Assembly: GCA_035686605.1 (NCBI GenBank)
Contig: DASRZI010000285.1
Span: 1 to 15,984 of the forward strand
Direction of reading: 5' to 3'
Source of the DNA: UBA11865 sp035686605
Lineage (GTDB): Bacteria > Chloroflexota > Anaerolineae > Promineifilales > Promineifilaceae
DNA length: 15,984 nucleotides
Both the position numbers and the translations under genes were made by a program. Below the pieces are notes generated by a model. That model did no database searches, was not told the DNA's origin, and was given only the letters and a program-made list of their open reading frames with translations. Of the stretch, positions 1 to 7,034 are shown piece by piece. Numbering within the stretch: position 1 is the stretch's first letter; every line of letters starts with the position of its first letter.

Positions 1-314
1 TGGCCCTCCTGGCGGCCGTATTGGGGAAGGCTTGATAGAGGGTTGCCGGCGGCCGGTGTAACATGTAACTATGCAGTGCATCGGCTTACTCTTTGCAGTT
101 CAGTACAGTAGTCTTTGCATTGGATATTGATGGTATTTGCATGAAAGCAAGCATAATACAATCTGATCGGTACATTTTACGGATTCATTACTACTCTACT
201 TTCTCGTAAATCGGTTTCCAAAAAGGAAACTTGAAACCTTCCAAAGCTAGAATTTGGAACTGAACCTTAACAATGTGGGCCAAAATCAACCTGATTGGGC
301 CGCAAAAAAGCGTT
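1..314. other. Non-coding, AT-rich left edge
   Basis: No convincing gene lies here. Bases 3-35 could be the last ten codons of a gene entering from the left on the plus strand (reading ALLAAVLGKA then TGA), but this is too short to judge. The rest is AT-rich and presumably holds the downstream end of the neighbouring IS4-type element. I compared it by eye with the sequence upstream of that transposase and found no convincing terminal inverted repeat. Confidence 0.4.
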
Positions 315-1599
315 TTACCCGCCGATGAGCATCAATTCCTTTTGGTAGATGGTCTGTCGTCGACCGCTTTTTTCGAAGTTGCCCGTCAGAAAGGGAATCT
401 TTTGAAAAAATGGTCTTCGCCAACTGCCGACGTAACCGTCCAGGTGTTTTTTTGGGTGTCTGTCCCAGAAGCCGGTTGGTTGAGGGGGTAACAGAACGGC
501 TAGCCAGGTCAGGATATTGCCTACCAGAAAGGCCAGTTCGCCCAACCGCCAACAACTGGTCGGTGTAAACACAAACTGACGTTGACAGCCGAGCAACTGT
601 TTTGCTACCAGTGGGATCTGTTCCACCGGCCAACGGTCAAGATAGAGGCTGAAAATCGTTTCTGGCGCGGCTGACAAATTGGTGCCCAAAACCAATGGTG
701 TCTTGAATAACGGGTCTACAAAGACCCAAATCGAGTACAGTTCATGGTCACCAGCAACTTTCAAGTCAGCACGCGTCAGCTCCTGCCAGCCATAAGCGGT
801 GATCGTCCGTTCCTCGAATTCAAAGGTCGTCGTGACGTCTGGACGAGTTGCCGGTAGTATCCGGTTCTGCCATTTTCTGGCCAGTGGTCGCACCAGGATA
901 CCTCTGGTAGGTGGTCGCCCTCTGCCCTTGTATACCGGCAGATAGGGGCGGCGAGCGGTACAGTTTGTGCCCAGTCGAACAACGAATCGTGCTGCACCGG
1001 CCGCTTGAAGTTGAGCGATTGAGATACCACCATCGTGGAGCAGAACCTCACTATCCTTCAGTAGACCAGCCGCCTTGGCCACCGTTCGTTCTTTCAAGCT
1101 CATTTCGCTCTCAGCCGCATCATGGCCGCGAATAATTGCCCGTATCAAGGGCAAGCGTTGTTCACCAACCTGACCAACATCAGCAATGAGTCCGAAACCG
1201 ATGCCGGTCATTGCTTTGCTTGCTAACTGGCGAAAGAGTTTGCCTGGCCAGCCCTTGCAGTCGCGGTCGCCAAAACGCTGTTGTGTCAACAGCCACGGGC
1301 CGGTAACCATCGTATTCGTGGCTTTGCCATTGCCCGGTCTGCTCAACTTGTTGCCGAAAACGTTGGACCAATTCATAGATGCTCCATTTGCCCCAACGCA
1401 GTGCTCGCCAGCTTCGTCTGATTTCTTCCGACTCAAAACCTGTCTTACTCAGAGCTGAGTGGATGGCGCCTCGGCTGCTCAAGAAAGAACCTGTTATCAT
1501 GGCCCACATCAATTGTAAAAGTGCTAGGTTTGTTCCTAGGGGAACTACCTTTACGATTTGTTCAAGAACCTGTACAGTTTTCTGTGAAGCGGTGGTCAT
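315..1599 (-). pseudogene. IS4-type DDE transposase, broken by one frameshift
   Basis: This is a cut-and-paste transposase of the IS4/DDE_Tnp_1 group, spread over two reading frames. The 5' part starts at an ATG at 1599 behind a strong AAGGAGGA ribosome binding site and carries the first catalytic Asp (D105, in VAVDTTAF). The 3' part ends at 315. It carries a candidate second Asp (VLLHDGG) and an exact Y-x2-R-x3-E-x6-K box (YLDRWPVEQIPLVAK), the IS4 signature that contains the catalytic Glu. The frames join near 1250-1256, where the minus strand reads CAAGGGCTGG. One G fewer would restore a continuous protein running ...WRPRLQGWPGKLFRQ..., of about 427 residues, normal for the family. The single-base insertion in a GGG run could be a real mutation or a sequencing error. 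No element ends could be defined. The family call is firm; the subgroup is not resolved. Confidence 0.85.
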
Positions 1600-1708
1600 A
1601 TGTCCTCCTTACAGCTTTCTTTCGTCAACTGTATTTTGGACGTGACCCCGCTTCTTGTCATCCCCACTTAGGGGAAACTAGAGTTTTGATGATTTTGAGT
1701 TTATTAAA

Positions 1709-3223
1709 TTATGGCTGCATAATAATTGGTAAATAGAGGAAAGCCCCTTCTGGACTGGGAACGGGTGTGTTAGTTGGGGTGGCTGTAGGCGTATTGGTTG
1801 GGTTAGAGGGAACTGGTGTGTTGGTTGGTGTGGCTGTAGGTGTGTTGGTTGGTGTGGCTGTAGGTGTATTGGTTGAACTAGGGGTTGGCGTGGGAGTGAT
1901 CACTACATTCGAAGGCCGCCAGCACGTGATTAGCGCGTCGTAGCCGCCGGTCGCACACACGTCACCATTGGGCAGAGATGTGACCCAGACTGTGGCCTGT
2001 TGGGAGAAGGCCTCCCACAGCAGGATTCCGTTCGAACTGTACCCCGCTGTGACACCAGGGATGAACCCGCCGGGAAGGTTGGGGCCACCTGGCCCCGTCA
2101 CCACAGTGGTGCCATCTGTCAGCACCAGTAGACCGGCTGGAATCTCGTCCGTGTTCAACCCGCCATCCCGAACGGCCTCCCATCTAACCGTTCCGGTGGT
2201 CTCAAAGGCAACCGTGTACCAGTCGAGGAACCCACGAGCCGCCTGACCGGTTACGGCTAGACTCCCATCAGGTGCGATATCCATTCGGAGACCTGCGGCA
2301 TTACTGGCATCGGCTGGCTTCGTGTCCGTGCGCCACAACCGCGCTCCAGTCACTCGGTCATAAGCAACAACGGTGAGGTACCCGATGATTCCTACCTTGC
2401 CCAGACCAGTCACATACACGCGAGTAGCATCTACGACAACATCTCGGGTGGCGGTGCCCTCGTCTGCCGTCACCAGCCAATTAAGAGCACCTGTGTCGGC
2501 GTTGTAAGAGGCGGTAATCCACGTGGCGCCACCAAGGACATCTCCCGTCAGTATGATATCGGCTTCGTCTGGGCTTAAGGCTAGCGACGTGGCATAGTCG
2601 TTGGCCATTAAGTCTGTGGCGATCACCTGCGACCAAAGCAAGCCACCGGAAGGATTGTACTTTTGCAACTTAATATCCTTGCCATCACCAAGTGAAGCAA
2701 ATGCTAGATAGGCATTACCCCCAGCATCAACCACAAGCCGCCCCACTGAGGGCAGGGTCTCAGCGAGGTCTACTCGCCACAGCAATGTCCCATTGGACGC
2801 ATAGCGAACCATGGTGATGGCAATTGACTGGCCGCTGGAAGAGAGATTGTGACCGACAGCCAGGAAATCTCCATTGGGTGCAGCGACTACCCAATCGCCA
2901 ACAAACGTTCCTGCTGTAGGACTGACCCCTTCCCACCAGCGAAAGGTTCCATCCGCCATATACGATCTGATGGCCAGTTCAACAGCAAGAGATGGTCCCG
3001 ACACGATGGCAACGTTTCCCAAGTCATCGGAGGTCATCCGGGCGGCTTGCCCGGCTCCCGTATTGCCTGCATCAAGACCTCCAGCAGTCCACAACACGGG
3101 CAGTGTGGGGACGATAACCTCGGCAGCGGCGGGCTTGGCTGTGAACGGCTGCGTTACTGCGAAGATGATGTAAATAATCAATAAAAAACAACATGCTGTA
3201 ATACCTTTCACCATTTTGTTCAT
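1709..3223 (-). CDS. Secreted beta-propeller-like protein with Thr/Pro linker
   Basis: This is probably a secreted or surface protein; no enzymatic function is recognisable. The N-terminus (MNKMVKG, then a hydrophobic stretch ending near AKPAAA) is a typical signal peptide. From about residue 40 to 440 there are roughly seven degenerate ~50-residue repeats of the form V/LTG...Y-x3-G-x-LW, as in PQQ-like or SBBP-type beta-propeller blades. A Thr/Pro-rich linker of about 45 residues follows, and the protein ends in YLPIIMQP. I prefer the ATG at 3223, which has an AAAGAG sequence eight bases upstream and places the signal peptide at the N-terminus. An in-frame ATG at 3259 would add 12 residues but lacks a clear ribosome binding site. 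The gene stands alone between two insertion sequences, so it may be a stranded host gene. Its linker and C-terminus match the style of secreted proteins from Chloroflexota (from memory). Confidence 0.8.
   Translation of the reverse strand: MNKMVKGITACCFLLIIYIIFAVTQPFTAKPAAAEVIVPTLPVLWTAGGLDAGNTGAGQAARMTSDDLGNVAIVSGPSLAVELAIRSYMADGTFRWWEGVSPTAGTFVGDWVVAAPNGDFLAVGHNLSSSGQSIAITMVRYASNGTLLWRVDLAETLPSVGRLVVDAGGNAYLAFASLGDGKDIKLQKYNPSGGLLWSQVIATDLMANDYATSLALSPDEADIILTGDVLGGATWITASYNADTGALNWLVTADEGTATRDVVVDATRVYVTGLGKVGIIGYLTVVAYDRVTGARLWRTDTKPADASNAAGLRMDIAPDGSLAVTGQAARGFLDWYTVAFETTGTVRWEAVRDGGLNTDEIPAGLLVLTDGTTVVTGPGGPNLPGGFIPGVTAGYSSNGILLWEAFSQQATVWVTSLPNGDVCATGGYDALITCWRPSNVVITPTPTPSSTNTPTATPTNTPTATPTNTPVPSNPTNTPTATPTNTPVPSPEGAFLYLPIIMQP
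1765..1888 (-). repeat. 24-bp tandem repeats coding a Thr/Pro linker
   Basis: On the plus strand, identical 24-bp units begin at 1816 and 1840. A diverged unit begins at 1765 and partial units at about 1789 and 1864. Read on the minus strand each unit encodes an eight-residue Pro/Thr/Ala/Asn block (PTATPTNT). The unit length is a multiple of three, so copy-number change would lengthen or shorten the linker without shifting the frame. Confidence 0.85.
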
Positions 3224-3320
3224 TGTTTTAAACTCTTTCTTGATAACTATCATTGTCATTGTCCTATTAATAGAGGATGCTTATGCTTTCACTTCTACCG
3301 CGTGATGACTAATAGAGAAA

Positions 3321-4401
3321 CTAGTTGAACATGGCACAGATGCGGCCATGGTCGTACCTTTCCAAAATCGAATAACAGAACGTGGTCGAAACCAGGTGTT
3401 GCTCAAAGCGGTCAGCCAGTGACGCCAAGCGGCGCTCATCATGGTTATGACTGACCGCTGCCCGGGTCGCTTTCCAGACCATCTCCTGTGGATTGAGTTC
3501 CGGCGCGGCCGTCGGGAAGCGCATTACCTCCAGGCGCGGATTGGCCTGCAGAATAGCGCGTACGGCTGGTCCTCCGTGCCAACTGGCCCGGTCCCACAGG
3601 AGTAAGATAGGCCGCTCAGGATAGGCACTAAGCACTTTGTTCAGGTGGCGGGCGGTGGCTTCGCCATTCATGGTCGTTTCTGACGTGGCTACCTCCTGCC
3701 CGGTATGCAGGTTAAGCGTGCCATAGAAACAGACCTTGTCCCGACTAGGATGGACCCGCACCAGGGGCGTCTGCCCACGCGGTGAAACAGACAGCAGTGG
3801 TCGTGGCCTGCAAATAGAGACTGGCCTCGCCCTCGGCCAGGATGGCTGTTTCCGGCGCCGTCTGCGCGATATCCATCAGTTTTTTTCTAGCTGTTCGCTG
3901 AATTCAGCCACCTTTTCAGCCGAGCGGGAGCGAAAGACCTTGGTCGCCCGTTGGTAGCTGAAACAGTTCCCGGTAGGAATGTCGGCTCTGGTAAACGAGA
4001 CCCTGCCACTGCTTCAGCGCCTGTTTCAGGTCCGGCACAGTCCAATGCTGTCCGCTGGCTGTGGCTACACCAGCCGGCCCCAAAACATCGACCGGTCGAT
4101 ACTGATGCAACTTGTGGCACACAGCCTGCAACTCGGCTTCGCTCAACAGCGCGCGATTGCCACCTTTGCGCTGGTCTTCCAGGCCGTCAATCCCGTCACG
4201 CCGATACCGCGCGCACCACCGCAGCACCGTCCGCCGCGGATGGCCGATTATCTCGCTGATGTCCTTGACGGCGTAACCGCTGCCGTATAGGCGTACGCCC
4301 AGTAGCCGGGTGCGCATCGGACCGTGCTTGCATTGCTCGTAGGCGGTCCTCAGTTCTTGTTGCTGTTGTTCGGTCAGTTGAAAATGGCGTATTGCTGTCA
4401 T
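3321..4401 (-). pseudogene. IS630-family transposase in four frame segments
   Basis: Reading from 4401, the first segment holds the helix-turn-helix DNA-binding domain (HTH_29/32 type; VKDISEIIGHPRRTVLRWCARY). The last segment, ending at 3321, holds the DDE_3 endonuclease core (LLLWDRASWHGGP with the second Asp; APELNPQEMVWK with the Glu). Between them the protein can be followed only by changing frame three times. An extra base near 3957-3960 (TTTCAGCTAC) leads into SYQRATKVFRSRS. A -1 step at the A-run 3879-3886 leads into LMDIAQTAPETAILAEGEASLYLQ. An extra base near 3783-3790 leads into RGQTPLVRVHPSRDK. The restored length of about 359 residues is normal. The middle change sits on a canonical slippery heptamer and might be programmed; the other two look like decay. 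I consider the gene inactive as read. Confidence 0.85.
3879..3885 (-). other. Slippery heptamer A-AAA-AAC followed by TGA
   Basis: On the minus strand the IS630 middle segment reads CTA GAA AAA AAC TGA. The heptamer A AAA AAC is in the correct phase for -1 slippage, a stop codon follows at once, and the -1 frame continues into conserved transposase sequence (LMDIAQTAPETAILAEGEA). An alternative is simple loss of one A from an eight-A run. Confidence 0.5.
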
Positions 4402-4486
4402 ACCAGAAGTGTGGCACCTTTAGGGATTTTGTCTATAAGTACCTAAATTTTGTACCAACAAGGGTACATGTCATAAAAAGATGACA

Positions 4487-4549
4487 GTGACGGTTTTCGC
4501 GGCAAGAATATAAGTATCACCAAATCACTTGCCAAAGGAGAACCGTCAC
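4487..4549 (+). promoter_or_regulatory. Long hairpin masking the transposase ribosome binding site
   Basis: GTGACGGTTTTC (4487-4498) pairs with GAGAACCGTCAC (4538-4549): 12 pairs including one G-U. Inside it, GGCAAG (4501-4506) pairs with CTTGCC (4528-4533), separated by a small 2/4-base internal loop. The 3' arm contains the GGAG of the ribosome binding site and ends one base before the ATG at 4551. In the folded RNA, part of the Shine-Dalgarno sequence would be paired. Several insertion sequences (IS10, IS50 and others) use such structures to block transposase translation from incoming read-through transcripts; the same role is inferred here. Confidence 0.7.
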
Positions 4550-4550
4550 C

Positions 4551-4778
4551 ATGAAAGATTGTATCAGATATTCGCCGCGAGCCAGCTTGGCCATGGTCGG
4601 GATGAGCATGCGCCAAATGGGTATATGGGAAATGATTGGGCAACAGGTCACCATCCAACAAAAAACAATTATCCACACGCCAGCGGAGAAATTGCAGGAC
4701 GCCTTCATTAATATCATGGCTGGTGGCCAAGGCTTGGTTGAAGTCAACCAGAGGGTAAAACCAGACGCGTGTTTTTGA
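4551..4778 (+). pseudogene. Transposase N-terminal fragment
   Basis: The 75 codons begin MKDCIRYSPRASLAMVGMSM and include QKTIIHTPAEKLQDAFINIM and AGGQGLVEVNQRVKPD. From memory this resembles the start of DDE transposases common in Chloroflexota and related genomes, whose full length is several hundred residues. I cannot name the IS family. The ribosome binding site is AAAGGAG, ten bases before the ATG. An in-frame TGA follows PDACF at 4776-4778, and twelve bases later the ISL3 inverted repeat begins, so the gene is truncated in any case. Neither catalytic domain nor inverted-repeat partner remains, so it cannot be active. Confidence 0.6.
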
Positions 4779-4790
4779 CAAGTAGAAATG

Positions 4791-4814
4791 GGTTCTTCCG
4801 CGTTTTCCGTGAAA
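4791..4814 (+). repeat. ISL3 terminal inverted repeat, transposase 3' side
   Basis: These 24 bases starting GGTTCTTCCGCG are the exact reverse complement of 6589-6612. The inner border lies directly against the transposase stop codon at 4815. Confidence 0.95.
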
Positions 4815-6527
4815 TTACAAGGAAGGCTCCCTATAAAGGACCCGTCTTCGTAGTAGGTCGAAGTTAGCTCGACCATACATCATCCGCTTGATGTATTTTA
4901 GTTTGTTTACATAGCCCTCGACCGGACCATTGCTCCAAATCAATGACAGGGCATTGCGAACAGCCGCAAAATCTTGGCGAATACCATTGGCAAAACCTAT
5001 GAAAGAACGGATGCCAGAAGCAACTGCATCTTTCAACCATGCCTCAAGTTTGTCGGCTTCTTTTTGTTTGACCATTTTGACAAATCGTTCAGCCAGGTCA
5101 GCCGCGAGAGCCACTTGAGGATCAGTGGCCATCATACGAGCCAAAGCTGCCTGTTCCTGGTCATCAAGTTGGGTACGGTCTTTGACCAGAATCCAGGAGG
5201 CTCTCGGCGATGACCATGGGAAAGATGAGGCCTGCTTGGTTAGCGTTGGTTTTACCTCCTCTGGCTGTTGACGACTGTATCGCCTTTTTTGGGGAAGCAA
5301 CTTTCGCTCCCGAGTTGCCCATTGCGAGACTAAACCACGACTGCCAGGGAAACCGAGTGCTACAATTTCCCGCCATAATTGGGTGGCATTGGTATAGCCA
5401 GCTTGCCATCGTTCTTGTAGATAGGGCAACCAAGGAGTCAGCTTGCCCGGGTATGGCCGACCAGTTGTATAGTGGGGGCAGACATCGGCTTCAATATATT
5501 TGCGCACGGTACGCCAGGCGAGACCCAGTTCACGACTGATAGCCTTCATGGAATGCCCCTCTTGATGAAGTTGGTTGACCAGATCAAATCGGGCTTGCCG
5601 TCGAGCGTGACAAGCGGCTTTGGCTAGTTCCGCTTTGGTCTTTAGTTTCTCGACCGGTGCTGGCTCTGATTCTTCATCGTTTCGTTCCGGGCCTATGACC
5701 ATCGAACCGGCTTCAATTTCCATCACCTCTTCACTATCACTCGCTTGGTTTTTATCGATCTCCCCAGCAGCGGCCAGCGTGGCTGGTTTGTGACTCAGCA
5801 TCGTTTCCGCAGCCTCCCGTAGGTTCTTCAAAAGGTGCCAACGGTCAGCCACTTGCTCAGCTTCTGGGGCACCTTCATTGGCTGCTTTGACATAGTTCAG
5901 ACCCCGGTCTCGGCTGATAATCTCTACTCCTGGATGCTTTTTCAGCCAAGCCGTGACATCACCCACCTCTCTGGAATCAAGCAGATCTATCGGCTGTTTG
6001 GACTCGAGATCAACCAGGATTGTGCCATAAGTATGGCCTCGTTTCTTGGCCCAATCATCCATCCCCAATACCCTTGGTGTTTCAATCTCTTCTTCTGGTA
6101 CTCTTCTGATAGCTCGTATGAGGGTATCGCCACTCAAGGGCATGGCTAATGATGGCAGTAGCCGTCGACCTGCTTCCCCGCTAAGGGCAAAGGCCACCGC
6201 TAACTGTTGTTCGCTTAGCCATTGGGTTCGCCTGGCCTTAAATCGCAACAACTTGGGAAAGGTTTCAGCAAAGGTGCAGCGGGAACAATCCTCGTTGTGA
6301 CAAAAGAATCTTCGCACACTCAGGTGAAGCTGTACTCTGAAACCAAAGCAGGGCAGATCATGGGGATGGCGTTGATAGGATGAATGGGTTTTCTCACTTA
6401 TCCGTTGGCAATCTGGGCATGGTTCCTTGATGATAAAGCGTTTGGCATAGATATCGATCTTCTCAGTTTGTACCTGAACATCTTCTATCACCAGTTGCGA
6501 TTCTGTTGGAAAAAGCAATTCGATCAT
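4815..6527 (-). CDS. ISL3-family transposase
   Basis: This protein of 570 residues moves the surrounding ISL3 element. The N-terminus has a zinc ribbon (C37-x2-C40 and C76-x4-C81, zf-ISL3 type). The DDE_Tnp_ISL3 core follows: first Asp in GMDDWAKKRG (around D157), second Asp in SRDRG (around D207) next to the typical QVADRWHLLKNL segment, and Glu in GPVEGYVNKLK (around E537). Between the second Asp and the Glu is a large insert with a helix-turn-helix (SMKAISRELGLAWRTVRKYI), as in the longer members of the family. The ATG at 6527 is preceded by AGGAG at a spacing of nine bases. The frame is uninterrupted and all three catalytic positions are present. With the perfect inverted repeats this is the only transposase in the window that looks active. 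Confidence 0.95.
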   Translation of the reverse strand: MIELLFPTESQLVIEDVQVQTEKIDIYAKRFIIKEPCPDCQRISEKTHSSYQRHPHDLPCFGFRVQLHLSVRRFFCHNEDCSRCTFAETFPKLLRFKARRTQWLSEQQLAVAFALSGEAGRRLLPSLAMPLSGDTLIRAIRRVPEEEIETPRVLGMDDWAKKRGHTYGTILVDLESKQPIDLLDSREVGDVTAWLKKHPGVEIISRDRGLNYVKAANEGAPEAEQVADRWHLLKNLREAAETMLSHKPATLAAAGEIDKNQASDSEEVMEIEAGSMVIGPERNDEESEPAPVEKLKTKAELAKAACHARRQARFDLVNQLHQEGHSMKAISRELGLAWRTVRKYIEADVCPHYTTGRPYPGKLTPWLPYLQERWQAGYTNATQLWREIVALGFPGSRGLVSQWATRERKLLPQKRRYSRQQPEEVKPTLTKQASSFPWSSPRASWILVKDRTQLDDQEQAALARMMATDPQVALAADLAERFVKMVKQKEADKLEAWLKDAVASGIRSFIGFANGIRQDFAAVRNALSLIWSNGPVEGYVNKLKYIKRMMYGRANFDLLRRRVLYREPSL

Positions 6528-6588
6528 TTTCTCTTACTCCTGATTGAAAATGACTGAATTATCTCTCATCAGTCTATCAAGCGGCCTT

Positions 6589-6612
6589 TTTCACGGAAAA
6601 CGCGGAAGAACC
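6589..6612 (-). repeat. ISL3 terminal inverted repeat, transposase 5' side
   Basis: This is the exact reverse complement of 4791-4814 over all 24 bases. It lies about 60 bp upstream of the transposase start, leaving room for a promoter in the gap. Confidence 0.95.
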
Positions 6613-7034
6613 GCAATAGTGCACCACAATCACTGCAGTGCAAAGGCAAAAGTTACAGCCGGCTGGCAGTTTTGATAGACCGCAGGCAGCGGGGATAGAA
6701 AGATTAGCACGCACATTTGCTCTCAGGAGAGAGCTCGCAGATAGCGCTGATAAGAATCTGCGGGCGCAGATATGCTCTCAGGAGAGAGCTCGCTGTTTTT
6801 TATCTGCGTTCGTCACATCTAGAGCCGTAGGTTCTCTCCCGAGAGCATAACCCCACCCTTTGGAAATTCACCTACCACCAGGGTAATCTATGTGCTACGA
6901 TCAGGCCTAGGGATAGTGCCGGGTTCATGGGGGTTGTTATAAGGCCGTGGATGTTTCAGGCGTGCCTGGCCAGACAATGATCAAATACAGCGCCTAGATG
7001 CCATCTCCGCCAGAATTAGTGAGGAAGGGATACT
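6613..7034. other. Intergenic region with repeat cluster and operon leader
   Basis: No gene is supported here. Bases 6613-6700 may include the far remnant of the element that the ISL3 copy interrupted, but no reading frame is convincing. Bases 6703-6847 form a cluster of the dispersed hairpin repeat. Bases 6850-7034 should hold the promoter of the plus-strand operon starting at 7035; I could not pick out clear -35 and -10 boxes. Confidence 0.5.
6703..6847 (+). repeat. Dispersed modular repeat, locus A
   Basis: It starts TAGCACGC, like loci B and C. The module CTCTCAGGAGAGAGCTCGC occurs here twice (at 6720 and 6775) and recurs exactly at 10885; its core GCTCTC-AGGA-GAGAGC is a hairpin. Between the two copies lies a palindrome, ATCTGCG-GG-CGCAGAT (6756-6771). 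A partial, inverted-looking version (TTCTCTCCCGAGAGC) sits at 6832-6846. The segment is too irregular for CRISPR and shows no coding potential. Confidence 0.8.

Larger units (their letters stand above)
3308..4440 (-). mobile_element. IS630-type insertion sequence, degraded
   Basis: The element is defined by the broken transposase at 3321-4401 and a candidate pair of short imperfect terminal inverted repeats. ACTAATAGAGAAAC at 3308-3321 matches the reverse complement of 4427-4440 (ACTTATAGACAAAA) at 11 of 14 positions. IS630-type elements normally duplicate a TA dinucleotide, but I see no clean TA pair flanking these ends, so the exact boundaries are approximate. Confidence 0.6.
4441..4790 (+). 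mobile_element. Left end of an unidentified insertion sequence, truncated
   Basis: This stretch lies between the IS630 remnant and the ISL3 element. It holds a leader with a long hairpin and the first 75 codons of a transposase-like gene on the plus strand. The remainder of the element is missing: the ISL3 inverted repeat begins abruptly at 4791, and nothing convincing continues the gene beyond 6612. A smaller hairpin (TGTACC/GGTACA, 4451-4468) lies near the left edge. No terminal inverted repeat could be confirmed because the right end is absent. Confidence 0.55.
4791..6612 (-). mobile_element. ISL3-family insertion sequence, apparently intact
   Basis: A single full-length transposase gene fills the element. 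It is bounded by perfect 24-bp terminal inverted repeats at 4791-4814 and 6589-6612, whose ends start GGTTCTTCCGCG, as expected for ISL3 elements. Total length is 1822 bp. ISL3 elements usually create an 8-bp target duplication. The flanks here (tagaaatg at 4783-4790, gcaatagt at 6613-6620) do not match, so one side has probably been rearranged or deleted after insertion. Confidence 0.93.

Noticed and set aside
1765..1888. CRISPR-like or satellite repeat
   Set aside because: The units are directly adjacent, 24 bp long and in frame, and code for a Thr/Pro linker in a secreted protein.
6613..6670. Right-hand remnant of the transposase interrupted by the ISL3 element
   Set aside because: Two frames end here with plausible-looking short tails, but neither continues the left fragment and no inverted repeat matching the left end was found.
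6719..6794. CRISPR-like pair of repeats
   Set aside because: There are only two copies with one spacer-sized gap, the unit is hairpin-forming and recurs 4 kb away in another intergenic gap, and no cas genes are present. It is a dispersed repeat.
6638..6850. Possible small gene of 70 codons on the plus strand
   Set aside because: It runs through the hairpin repeat cluster, its Arg/Ala/Ser-rich product follows from the repeat sequence, and no ribosome binding site supports it.
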